Source: Mycoplasmopsis bovigenitalium | GTDB taxonomy: Bacteria > Bacillota_I > Bacilli_A > Mycoplasmatales > Metamycoplasmataceae | Assembly (NCBI RefSeq): GCF_900660525.1 | Contig: NZ_LR214970.1 | Span: 558,001-622,000, forward strand | Direction: 5' to 3' | Length of the DNA: 64,000 nucleotides | Part shown: positions 13,236 to 22,132 of the stretch, one piece after another | How positions within the stretch are numbered: the first letter of the stretch is position 1 | Layout: every line of letters starts with the position of its first letter | Notes under the pieces: generated by a model | What the model saw: only the letters and a program-made list of their open reading frames with translations | Databases searched by the model: none | What the model was told of the DNA's origin: nothing | Translations under genes and position numbers: made by a program

Positions 13236-13775
13236 CTATTTAGCAGCAGTTTTCCCTTCTTTACGACGAATAACTTCGTTTTTGTATGCTACACCTTTAC
13301 CTGAGTAAGGACTTTGTTTTCTTGTTGCTCTAACTAAAGCAGCAAATTGACCAACACTTTCTTTTGAAATTGATGATAGAGTAATTTCAGTTGGTTTTGG
13401 TAACTCAACTTTAACATCAGCTGGAATGTCTAATAATTCTAAGTGTGATTTACCAACAGCTAATTCTAATTGTTGACCTTTCAAAGTAGCTTTGTAACCA
13501 ACACCTTTAATTACTAATTCTCTTTTGAAACCTTGTGAAACGCCAATTAACATATTTGAAATTAATGCGTTTGTAGTTCCGTGTAATTGTTTGGTTGCTT
13601 TTAGTTCATTTGCTCTAATTGTGCTAATTTTGTTATCTTCGATTTTAATTGCGATTAGCGGACTAAAGTTAGCTTCAAGAGTTCCTCATGAACCTTTTGC
13701 ACTGAATTTTGTGCCTTCAAGTGCAACACTAACTCCATCAGGAATTGTTAATATTCTGTTTCCAACACGTGACAT
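13236..13775 (-). CDS. rplF: 50S ribosomal protein L6
   Basis: A 179-residue L6, starting MSRVGNRILTIPDGV and ending with KQSPYSGKGVAYKNEVIRRKEGK, the conserved tail near the factor-binding site. One tryptophan (SWGTLE) is a TGA codon. AGGAGG precedes the ATG. Confidence 0.97.
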
Positions 13776-13784
13776 ATTAACCTC

Positions 13785-14180
13785 CTATCAAATGTAAGCG
13801 ATAACTTCACCGCCCACATTTTCCTTACGCGCTTGTTTTTCAGTCATCATCCCTTTTGAAGTAGAGATAATAGCTGTTCCATAGCCTGATAATACTGTTG
13901 GCAAGTCCGCAGCTGATGAATAAACTTTTAGACCTGGTTTTGATACACGTTTAAAATCAATGATTGCTCTTTGATTTCCTTTATATTTTAATGATACTTC
14001 AAGCATTTTTTCAACGCCTTGGCCTTTGATTGTAACATCTTGAATGTATCCTTCTGCTAAAAGAATGTCTAGGATTTTTGCTTTTTTGTTTGAAAAAGGA
14101 ATTAGAACTGTTTTGAATTTTCTTTGGTTAGCGTTTTTAATACGCACAATCATGTCTGAAATTGGATCTGTAATAAACAT
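13785..14180 (-). CDS. rpsH: 30S ribosomal protein S8
   Basis: A 131-residue S8 (MFITDPISDMIVRIKNA... ending GGEVIAYIW), an early-binding 16S protein and known repressor of the spc operon in E. coli. The last sense codon is TGA (Trp) before TAG. The ATG at 14180 is chosen over a TTG at 14189 that would overlap rpsZ. No strong Shine-Dalgarno is visible, so coupling to rpsZ is likely (two-base gap). Confidence 0.95.
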
Positions 14181-14182
14181 AA

Positions 14183-14368
14183 TTATCAACTCGCTTTCTT
14201 GTAGCCTGGAATTTGACCTTCGTGTGCTTTAACACGGAAGCAAATACGGCAAATTTTGAATTTTCTTAAAACAGCGTGTGGACGTCCACATAGTTCGCAA
14301 CGTGTGTAAGCACGTGTTGAAAATTTGGCGTGTTTTTTTTGTTTAACTTTTAATGAAACTTTAGCCAT
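14183..14368 (-). CDS. rpsZ: 30S ribosomal protein S14, zinc-binding type
   Basis: A 61-residue S14 with both CXXC pairs (CELCGRP and CRICF) that hold a zinc ion, so it is the zinc-dependent form. It ends KKASW, where W is a TGA codon directly before TAA, matching the family's C-terminus and a good example of code 4. Confidence 0.96.
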
Positions 14369-14370
14369 GA

Positions 14371-14916
14371 TTATTTATCTCCTTTAGCAAATTTCATACC
14401 AACTAGTTCTAATAATTTTTTAGCTTCAGCATCTGAGTTTGTTGAAGTTATTATTTGTACGTCTAATCCTTTAATTCTTCTAATTTTGTCAAAATCAATC
14501 TCTGGGAAGATGATTTCTTCTTTAATTCCTAATGAATAGTTCCCTCTACCGTCAAAGGCTTTAGGATTTGCACCGTGAAAATCACGAATACGAGGCATAG
14601 CAATGTGGATTAATTTTTCTAAAAAGTCTCACATTCTGTCTCTACGAAGTGTAACTTTTCCGCCCATTGGCATACCTTCTCTTAATTTTCAAGAAGCATT
14701 TGATTTTCTAGCTCTTGTTTGGAAAGGTTTTTGGCTAGAAATTAAGGTTAATTCATGTAAAACTTCTTCAATAGCTTTTGAGTTTGTTACTTCTTTACCG
14801 GCTGTCATATTTAAAACAATTTTTTCAATACGAGGCACTTGCATTATTGATTTGAAGTTGAATTCTTTCATTAATGCAGGCACAACTGTTTCTAAGTAAT
14901 GTTTTTTAATTTGCAT
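14371..14916 (-). CDS. rplE: 50S ribosomal protein L5
   Basis: A 181-residue L5, which binds 5S rRNA and contacts the P-site t[40 protein letters not shown] and IPRIRDF-type segments are present, the Trp codons at SWKLREG and in MWDFL being TGA. It overlaps rplX closely (the L24 stop is two bases before its ATG). Confidence 0.96.
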
Positions 14917-14918
14917 AA

Positions 14919-15236
14919 TTAATATTCCTTGTTAGTTTTTTTGATAATTCTTGTTTTTTTGCCGTCTTTAATTGTGTAACCGATTTTTGAAACTACTGGT
15001 GCAGAAGTTTTTGTTCCTTTTTTAGCCATAACAGCTACATTTGAAGCATGAATTGGACCTTCTTGTTTTTTGATTGCTCCTTCACCGCCACGAGTTGGTT
15101 TTTGGTGTTTGGTTTGAACATTTACGTCTTTAATAAATACAGTGTTATTTTTTGCATCAACTTTGATAATACGGCCTTGTTTTCATTTGTGAGAACCTGA
15201 AATAACTACTACTTCATCATTAACTTTGAATTTCAT
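14919..15236 (-). CDS. rplX: 50S ribosomal protein L24
   Basis: A 105-residue L24 with the KOW motif ([23 protein letters not shown]) and [28 protein letters not shown]. It initiates large-subunit assembly. AAAGGAATC precedes the ATG. Confidence 0.96.
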
Positions 15237-15252
15237 ATTTTAGATTCCTTTC

Positions 15253-15621
15253 TTATAAAACTTCTGGCGCAAGAGAAACAATTTTTAAATATCCCTTGTC
15301 ACGTAATTCACGAGCAACCGGTCCAAAAACACGAGTTCCTCTCATTGATTTATCTTCTTTAATAATTACAACAGCATTGTCATCAAATTTGATATGTGAA
15401 CCGTTTGGACGTTTAATACCATAACGAGATCTAACAATAACCGCTTTAACAACTTGACCTTCTTTAACAGCACCATTTGGTAATGCTTTTTTAACTGAAC
15501 ACACAATAATGTCACCAATGTTAGCAGTTTTCTTTCTTGAACCGCCTAACACTCTAATTAAACCTACTTCTTTAGCTCCTGAGTTATCTGCAACTTTTAA
15601 TTTTGATAATTCAATAACCAT
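15253..15621 (-). CDS. rplN: 50S ribosomal protein L14
   Basis: A 122-residue L14 with [20 protein letters not shown] and the [29 protein letters not shown] tail. Located at the subunit interface. It overlaps the rpsQ stop by one base. Confidence 0.97.
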   Translation of the reverse strand: MVIELSKLKVADNSGAKEVGLIRVLGGSRKKTANIGDIIVCSVKKALPNGAVKEGQVVKAVIVRSRYGIKRPNGSHIKFDDNAVVIIKEDKSMRGTRVFGPVARELRDKGYLKIVSLAPEVL

Positions 15622-15887
15622 TATTCATCACCTCTAGCAGCTTTTTGTCTAATTTCAACTAAACGGAAGTGTTTGGTTTTTGATAATGGACGGGTTTCCA
15701 TAATAGAAACAATGTCACCAACAGAAGCTAATAGTTTTTCATCGTGAACTGCGAAACGTTTAACAACTCTATAACGTTTTGAATATAAGTTGTGTGAACG
15801 GTAGCTTTCTACTTCAACAAAAATAGTTTTGTCACCACGAACTGAAGTAACTTTACCAATAAGGCTTTTACGTGTCGATCTTTCCAT
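15621..15887 (-). CDS. rpsQ: 30S ribosomal protein S17
   Basis: An 88-residue OB-fold S17 ([21 protein letters not shown]...). The ATG at 15887 is chosen because it overlaps the rpmC stop by one base and gives the family length; an in-frame upstream start would run into L29. Confidence 0.95.
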   Translation of the reverse strand: MERSTRKSLIGKVTSVRGDKTIFVEVESYRSHNLYSKRYRVVKRFAVHDEKLLASVGDIVSIMETRPLSKTKHFRLVEIRQKAARGDE

Positions 15888-16081
15888 TATTTGTCTCCTT
15901 GCATTTGACTTAGTGCAGTTAAGCATTTTGCGATGTCTTTTTTAACAGCTTGAATTTTGTGGCTGTGATCTAGTTGTCCTGTTGCATTTTTAAAACGTAA
16001 TGTTAATAATTCAGCTTTTAGGTCATTAACAAGTTTTTTAAGTTCGTCAGCTGATTTAGCTTTGATATCTTTGTAAAGCAT
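15887..16081 (-). CDS. rpmC: 50S ribosomal protein L29
   Basis: A 64-residue helical hairpin protein at the exit tunnel ([30 protein letters not shown]...). It overlaps rplP and rpsQ by one base on each side. Confidence 0.95.
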   Translation of the reverse strand: MLYKDIKAKSADELKKLVNDLKAELLTLRFKNATGQLDHSHKIQAVKKDIAKCLTALSQMQGDK

Positions 16082-16512
16082 TATTGTTGACCTCCTTGTG
16101 AATCTTCTCTAGTAATAATTTTTCATTTTACTGGTAGTTTGTGACCACCTAAACGTAGGGCATCACGAGCAATATCTTCTTTAACACCTGATACTTCGAA
16201 CATCATTGTGTTAACTTTAACTGGTGTATATCATTTGTCTGGTGAACCTTTCCCTGAACCCATACGAACACCAATTGGTTTAGAAGTTTTTTGGAAGTGA
16301 GGGAAAATTCTAATAAAAACTTGACCTTCACGACCCATACGACGAGTAATCGCGATACGAGCTGATTCAATTTGACGTGAGTCAACTCAAGCTGAAGTTA
16401 CGGCTTGTAAACCGAATTCTCCAAATGATACTTTGTTTCCTTTATGAGCTTTACGTTTATCATGACTTAAAACGAAAGGTTTTCTATATTTGGTTCTTTT
16501 TGGTTGTAGCAT
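16081..16512 (-). CDS. rplP: 50S ribosomal protein L16
   Basis: A 143-residue L16 ([13 protein letters not shown]..., [22 protein letters not shown]) near the A site of the large subunit. The tryptophans in SAWVDSRQ, DKWYTP and VKWKII are TGA codons or TGG. It overlaps rpsC by one base. Confidence 0.96.
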
Positions 16513-17165
16513 TATTTTTTACCACCTTCCAAAATTTCACCTTTAGAGATTCAAACTTTAACACCAATTGCACCATATGTTGTACGCGCAGTTGCTTGAG
16601 CATAATCAACATCTTGACGTAATGTGTGTAGTTTCATTTCTCCACGTGAATAACCTTCAGTACGCGCCATATCAACACCATTTAAACGGCCTGAAACAGC
16701 AGTTTTAATACCTTTTGCTCTTGCTTTTAAAGCATCATTAATAATGTATTTTTGTGCGATTCTAAAGCTTTCACGGTTTTCTAATCTAACCGCAATAGCT
16801 TCAGCTGCTAAACGTGCATTAAGTTCTGGTTTAGCAATTTGGATAACTTGTAAATTAATATCAAGTGCTTTATCTTTAATAAATTTGTGTAATTGTACAT
16901 TTAGAGCTTGAATGTTTGCTCCATTTTCACCTAAAATTTTAGCTGGATTAGCAACGTGTAGATAAACTGTTACTTTATTAGCTTGTGTTCTTGAAATTTC
17001 CACTTGACCGATTTGGTATTTACGTACTAATTTATCGAAGAATTTGTAAATTTTGTCATCTTGCACAAGTAGTGCGCCATAATTTGCTTTTTCAGCAAAT
17101 CAAGTTGTTCTACGTTGTTTTGTAACACCGTATCTAAATCCATTTGGATTAACTTTTTGTCCCAT
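16512..17165 (-). CDS. rpsC: 30S ribosomal protein S3
   Basis: A 217-residue S3 with N-terminus [17 protein letters not shown], the KH domain ([11 protein letters not shown] region) and the [34 protein letters not shown]-terminal domain. It lines the mRNA entry channel. Confidence 0.97.
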
Positions 17166-17176
17166 ATTTGTGCTCC

Positions 17177-17512
17177 TTAATTTCTTTCTTCTAATACTAC
17201 TGATAAATTAGATGTACGTTTGAAAATTGAGAATGCTCTACCTTGTGAGTGAGGTTGAAATCTTTTTAGTGTTGGTCCTTCATTAACTATAACTTCTTTA
17301 ACAAATAATTTAGATGCATCCATTCCATGGTTATTAGTTGCATTAGCAACTGCTGAATTGATTAGTTTAATAAATAGGTATGCTGATTTTTTGTTGGTGT
17401 TGTGTAAGATACCTAAAGCTTCTCTTACGTCTTTGCCTCTAAATAGAGCAGCAACTAGAGCGGCTTTACGAACGCTAACACGTTGAATTTTAATGTGTGC
17501 TTTTGCTTGCAT
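17177..17512 (-). CDS. rplV: 50S ribosomal protein L22
   Basis: A 111-residue L22 whose beta-hairpin (RFQPHSQGRAFSIFKRTSNLSV) reaches into the exit tunnel, the site of macrolide contact. It overlaps rpsS by one base. Confidence 0.96.
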   Translation of the reverse strand: MQAKAHIKIQRVSVRKAALVAALFRGKDVREALGILHNTNKKSAYLFIKLINSAVANATNNHGMDASKLFVKEVIVNEGPTLKRFQPHSQGRAFSIFKRTSNLSVVLEERN

Positions 17513-17787
17513 TATTTTTTACCTTTATCAGCACCGTGACCTGTGTAGTTTCTTGTTGGTGAGAATTCACCTAATTTGTGACCTACCATGTCATCTGTTA
17601 CATAAACATCAATAAAGCTTTTACCATTGTGAACTTGGAATGTTAAACCTACAAAGTTTGGGAAGATGGTTGAACGTCTTGATCAAGTTTTGATAGGTTT
17701 TTTAGCTGCGCCACCTTCAACGATTGCTAGCACTTTTTTCATCAAGTGTTCGTCGACAAATGGGCCTTTTTTAAGACTACGAGCCAT
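17512..17787 (-). CDS. rpsS: 30S ribosomal protein S19
   Basis: A 91-residue S19 ([19 protein letters not shown]..., [43 protein letters not shown]) in the small-subunit head. The Trp is TGA. It overlaps rplB and rplV by one base each. Confidence 0.96.
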
Positions 17788-18632
17788 TATTTAGCATCCT
17801 TTCTTCTTCTTAAAATCAATTTGTTTGAAGATTTTTTAGTTTTTCTAGTTTTAACACCAAGAGCTTTTTTACCTCATGGAGTAAGAGGTGATTTACGTCC
17901 AATAGGTTGTTTACCCTCACCACCACCATGTGGGTGATCTACAGGGTTCATTACAGAACCACGCACTGTAGGTCTAACACCCATGTGACGGTTTCTTCCG
18001 GCTTTACCTAAGTTTACTAGCAAGTGTTCTTCATTGCCAACTTCACCAATTGTTGCACGGCAACGTGCTAATATACGACGAGTTTCACCTGATTTTAGAC
18101 GAAGAACAACGTATTTTCCATTGTCATCTTTACCAAGAATTTGAGCACTTGTACCAGCTGAACGAGCAATAATTCCGCCGCCGCCTGGTTGCATTTCAAT
18201 GTTGTGGATTAATGTACCTTCTGGAATTGAAGCTAATGGTAATGTGTTACCCACTAAAATATCAACGTTTTCTCCAGAAATTACGCTTTGGCCTACTTTA
18301 AGACCTTTAGGTGTAAGAATGTATCTTTTTTCTCCATCAGCATATGCTAATAATGAAATATTAGCTGAACGGTTTGGGTCATATTCAATTGACTTAACTA
18401 CTGCTGGAATATTATCTTTATTACGTTTGAAGTCGATTATTCTATAAAATCTCTTAACACGTCCACCGTGGTGTCTTACTGTAATTTTACCTTGGTTGTT
18501 TCTACCAGCGTTATTTTTTAAAATTACTAGTAATGACTTTTCAGGAGCATGTCCTGATAGGTTTTGTGAGTAGTTAAGAGAAGACATATTACGACGACCA
18601 TTTGTAGTTGGCTTATAATGTTTAATTGCCAT
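17787..18632 (-). CDS. rplB: 50S ribosomal protein L2
   Basis: A 281-residue L2, needed for peptidyl transferase assembly. [15 protein letters not shown] and the [20 protein letters not shown] signature, with the histidine associated with peptidyl transfer, are present. The TPWGK tryptophan is TGA. AAGGAG precedes the ATG. 18633-18702 is a short gap after rplW. Confidence 0.97.
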
Positions 18633-18702
18633 GTCATTTCTCCTTGCTTAAAAATATTCGAGGAATTTTGTCTTTTAAGCAGCTACTATTTTCCTCTTTT
18701 GA

Positions 18703-19131
18703 CTAAGCCTCTTTTTTAGCGGCTTTTTTTGTTGTTTTTTTAGCAGCAATTTTTTGTGCTAATTTTTCTTCTGCATCTGCGTCAGCTTGTTTTTGAGCTT
18801 TAGCTTTTGCTTGTTTAATTTCTTTTTTAGCTTCGTCTTGTGCTTCAGCTTCATTTGGATAAAATACAATTTTATCGTCTTGTGCTAAAGTAACAATAGC
18901 TTTTTTGTAACGGTTTGTAAAACCATTAAAACGACCTACTCTTTTAGCTTTTTTGTCAACTTTAATTGTGTTAACTGATACAACTTTAACTTGGAAAATA
19001 AATTCAACAGCTTGTTTAATTTGGAATTTATTTGCGTGGTAATCTACTTCAAAAGTGTATTTATTTTGTGCTTGTAAAAGGTTTGTTTTTTCGGTAAGAA
19101 TTGGCTTACGGATAACTTGAGTTAATTCCAT
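18703..19131 (-). CDS. rplW: 50S ribosomal protein L23 with long Ala/Lys tail
   Basis: A 142-residue L23. The first ~98 residues are the usual domain (VIRKPILTEKTNLLQAQNKYTFEVD, KAKRVGRFNGFTNRYKKAIV) that docks SRP and trigger factor at the tunnel exit. The remaining ~45 residues are an Ala/Lys/Glu-rich, probably helical tail absent from most bacteria but common in mycoplasma ribosomal proteins. It overlaps rplD by one base. Confidence 0.95.
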   Translation of the reverse strand: MELTQVIRKPILTEKTNLLQAQNKYTFEVDYHANKFQIKQAVEFIFQVKVVSVNTIKVDKKAKRVGRFNGFTNRYKKAIVTLAQDDKIVFYPNEAEAQDEAKKEIKQAKAKAQKQADADAEEKLAQKIAAKKTTKKAAKKEA

Positions 19132-20108
19132 TATTTAGCTCTCCCTTCGAAAATTTTTAATCCTTCTGTTGATAATACAAGTACGTCTGCTCAAATTAAT
19201 GCTTCAACTGTTGTTGAACTTGGTTTAATAACAGCAACGTTTGGTACATTTGAAAGTGATCTGTAAACTGTGTCATTGTCAGAAACAACTAAAACATGTT
19301 TTACATTAGCAATATTTAAAGATTGTAATTTAGCAACAGCAGCTTTAGTTGAAATAGTGTCTAATTTAAAGTCATCTACAACAACTGCGTTGTCTTTAGC
19401 TAATAAGGTAAGTGCACTAAAGAATGCAGCTCTTTTAGCTTTTTTGTTAACTTTAATTGAGTAGTTTCTTTCGGTTCTAGGTCCAAATGCGCGTCCACCA
19501 CCTACTCAAATAGGAGATCTTGTTGAACCTGCACGAGCACGTCCAGTACCTTTTTGTCTTCAAGGTTTTTTACCACCACCTCTAACTTCTGCACGAGTTT
19601 TAACAGAGTGAGTACCTTGTCTTTTTGAAGCTCTTTCTGATAGAATTGTGTCAAAAATTGCTTGTTCATAAATTTTTTCTAATCCAAATACTTCAACTGG
19701 AAGTTTTGAAGAGTCGAATGCAAATTTTGCATTTGGATCGATTTTTTCAATTTTAGCTGTTTTAGCAGCAGGTTTTTTAGTTGTTTTTGCTTTTTCTTCA
19801 GCAACATCAACTAGTTTTTCATCATTTAAGAATTTAATTGAATCTTCATCTTTAATATTTTTAGTGGTAAGTGTATCAATAATGTTTGCAATTTTTGCTG
19901 ATGAAGTAGAACCTGAAAATTGGCCATCTCTGTGGAATCAAACTCTTGATTCACCTTCTAGTTTAGATGCTGCTTTTTGGAATGCTTCTAATCCTTCTTT
20001 GAATGTTTTGAAGTTTTTAGATGTTTTTTGACCTTCTTTTTTAAGGTTGAATGAGATATTTCTTTCTTTGTCAAATTTTTCTGATAAATAGAATTTATTA
20101 ACAGCCAT
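19131..20108 (-). CDS. rplD: 50S ribosomal protein L4 with ~125-residue N-terminal extension
   Basis: A 325-residue L4, about 120 longer than usual. The canonical domain begins near residue 130 ([16 protein letters not shown]...) with [34 protein letters not shown]-type core, split here as [20 protein letters not shown]. Residues 1 to ~75 form an extra domain ([38 protein letters not shown]) followed by an Ala/Lys linker. The same domain heads the membrane protein at 25403-26543. It recalls DUF2188-like folds, but this is only a resemblance. L4 sits at the tunnel and assembles 23S. Confidence 0.93.
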
Positions 20109-20110
20109 AA

Positions 20111-20914
20111 TTAGTTATCTCCTTCTTTAGCAGCTTGTGCTTCAGCTTCAATAATTAGAGGTTCAAGTTCGCTTGAATGCATACCAACTTTAACTTCAAC
20201 ATTAACTTTTTTAGCTCTTTCAAGTAATTCATTCATCTTCATAACTTCTTCAACATCAACAAGCACAACTGGTTTGTGGTTTGGAAGTCCTTTAATTGCT
20301 TCTTTAATGATCACAAATGATTTTTTAGGCCCTGGAATTGAACCTTTTACTAAAAGTAAGTTATTTACAGTATCAACTTTAACAACTTCTAGGTTTTGAA
20401 CTGTAGTTTGAACTGCTCCTAAATGACCAGGCATTGTAATACCTTTGAAAACTTTGTTACCGGCAATATCACCAAGTGAACCAGTTTGTCTTACAGGTTG
20501 GCTACCACCACCACCACCGTGTGATTTAGGTCCGATGTGTTGGTTTCAACGTTTAATTGTACCAGCAAATCCTTTACCTTTTGAAATACCTGTAATGTCA
20601 ACAAGTTGTCCAGATGTAAAAATATCTGCTTTAACTTGTTGTCCTAATTCGTAACCTTCCATGCCACGAATTTCTTTAATGTAGCGCTTAGGTGTTGTGT
20701 TAGCTTGTTTGAATTGACCAGCTAGTGGTTTAGAAACTTTGCTTTGTTTTAATTCTTCAATAGCTAATTGAGTTGCAACGTACCCGTTTTTAGCATCTGT
20801 TAGAACTTTTGTAACAACATTTGGTTTAACTTCAATAACAGTTACAGGAACTGATAAACCAGTTTCTGTAAAGATTTGTGTCATACCAACTTTACGTCCT
20901 AAGATTCCTTTCAT
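20111..20914 (-). CDS. rplC: 50S ribosomal protein L3
   Basis: A 267-residue L3 ([19 protein letters not shown]..., [57 protein letters not shown]). The tryptophan of the conserved finger loop is TGA. It has a ~30-residue acidic C-terminal tail. Its stop is two bases before rplD. Confidence 0.97.
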
Positions 20915-20966
20915 AATTTCTCCTTCACGTTAATTTATAACGACCATTGCTTCGTTGAAGTTGGAT

Positions 20967-21275
20967 TTATTTTTGTGTAATTTCGCTAATTTGAACTCCT
21001 GCTGGTAATTCGAAACGACGAATCATGTCAAGAGTTTTAGTATCAGCATCAATTAGAGTAACGATTCTTTGGTGTACTCTAGCATCGAATTGTTCACGAG
21101 ATGTTTTGTTAATGTGAACTGATCTAAGAATTGTAACTAGGTGTCTTCTTGTAGGCACAGCTACAGGTCCCGAGAACTTAACATTGTTTTTTTGTGCAAT
21201 TTCAATAATTTTTTTTGCGGCAAAATCAATTTGTTCATGTTCGAAGGCTTTCAACTTGATATTAATTTTTTTCAC
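20967..21275 (-). CDS. rpsJ: 30S ribosomal protein S10
   Basis: A 102-residue S10, first gene of the operon and also a transcription antitermination factor with NusB. I chose the GTG at 21275 because AAAGGAGA lies just upstream and the product has the standard length; the in-frame ATG at 21293 would place that Shine-Dalgarno inside the gene. GPVAVPTRRHLVTILRSVHINKTSREQFD is diagnostic (split: GPVAVPTRRHLVTILRS, then VHINKTSREQFD). Confidence 0.94.
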   Translation of the reverse strand: MKKINIKLKAFEHEQIDFAAKKIIEIAQKNNVKFSGPVAVPTRRHLVTILRSVHINKTSREQFDARVHQRIVTLIDADTKTLDMIRRFELPAGVQISEITQK

Positions 21276-21396
21276 GTTGTCTCCTTTGTTCATAAGCGAA
21301 CATACTCCACATAAATTACTTACAAGGTCCTCAACAACTTATGGCCTAGTAACAACCTTATGCTTCACCGTATAGTTGCTTTAATATTCTATAATA
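21276..21396 (-). promoter_or_regulatory. S10 operon leader and candidate promoter
   Basis: A TATTAT -10-like box lies at 21396 to 21391, giving a leader of roughly 110 bases before the GTG start. The leader contains complementary AAGGT and ACCTT segments that could pair. Translational control of the S10 operon by L4 or S8 is known in some bacteria; nothing here proves it. Confidence 0.35.
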
Positions 21397-21483
21397 AAAT
21401 ATTTTTTTCCCTAATAAAAAGTTTAAATTTTTTGCTTGGTATCTAAACACCAAAAGAAGTTGTAATAAAAAATGCATTTTTGC

Positions 21484-21513
21484 GCGATTTTATGGTTAAA
21501 ATCGCATTTTTTT
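21484..21513. terminator. Hairpin between S10 operon and tsaC-like gene
   Basis: GCGATTTT (21484-21491) pairs with AAAATCGC (21498-21505) across six bases, with seven T on the plus side and T-rich sequence further on the minus side. The minus-strand direction has genes upstream, the plus strand does not, so it may be a backup terminator for the 21677-25266 genes. Confidence 0.5.
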
Positions 21514-21579
21514 AAAAAATAGTTAAATTCAAAGTTTTAATTAGCATTCTTGCTCAATTCATTTATTTTTAAGCTAAAA

Positions 21580-21621
21580 AACAAAAAAATTTACTAAACA
21601 CCAAGAAGAGTTGTTAGTAAA
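21580..21621 (-). terminator. Terminator after tsaC-like gene
   Basis: Minus strand TTTACTAAC pairs with GTTTAGTAAA around a ~13-base loop, followed by seven T (plus A-run 21582-21588). Confidence 0.65.
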
Positions 21622-21676
21622 TATAATATTAATAATTAACATTTATTTTATATTTAAGCCAATATTAAACGCAATT

Positions 21677-22132
21677 TTATCTAATTCAGGTTTTTGTATC
21701 TAAATTATAAATTTTACTTGGCTGACCCGAACTAGGGCCAAAATCGTAAATATTTTTAATTTGCGGAAAAACGTCTTGTGCTTGTTTGAGTTCGATTGGG
21801 ACTTGCCCCGAAATGTTAGCGCTTGTCATATAAACTGGGCCATTTTTTAGTAAATATTCTAATAATTTAGGTTGGTTCGGCATTCGAAAACCTTGATTAT
21901 TGACTATCAAACTATAAGCGCCGGGTCAATATTTTTTTGCAAATTCCTCTGCTTCATTGTTTCATTGACTAAATTGGCGTGCTTGTTCAAGTGAGCCAAC
22001 TAATATTATTATTTTTTTTGTTTTACCTCGTTTTTTGAGTGTGTAAATTTGCTCAAGGGTTTGCTCACAAATTGGCCCCGCTATTCCACAAACAGTATCT
22101 GTACTAGAAATAAACAAATTATTGTATTTCAT
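21677..22132 (-). CDS. tsaC: Short TsaC/YrdC-type threonylcarbamoyl-AMP synthase
   Basis: A 151-residue YrdC-fold protein, shorter than the usual ~190. STDTVCGIAG near residue 10 (usual PTDTVYGL), LKKRGKTKKI (the KXR element) and TSANISG near residue 105 match the ATP/threonine-bicarbonate site. The family makes threonylcarbamoyl-AMP for t6A37 in tRNAs reading ANN codons. Its ATG lies 14 bases inside the end of the UU173-like gene, so it is translationally coupled. Function is likely but its short length leaves a little doubt. Confidence 0.78.

Noticed and set aside
21440-21621. Direct repeat (CTAAACACCAA...) near 21442 and 21593
   Set aside because: Imperfect and short; the second copy is explained by the terminator hairpin.
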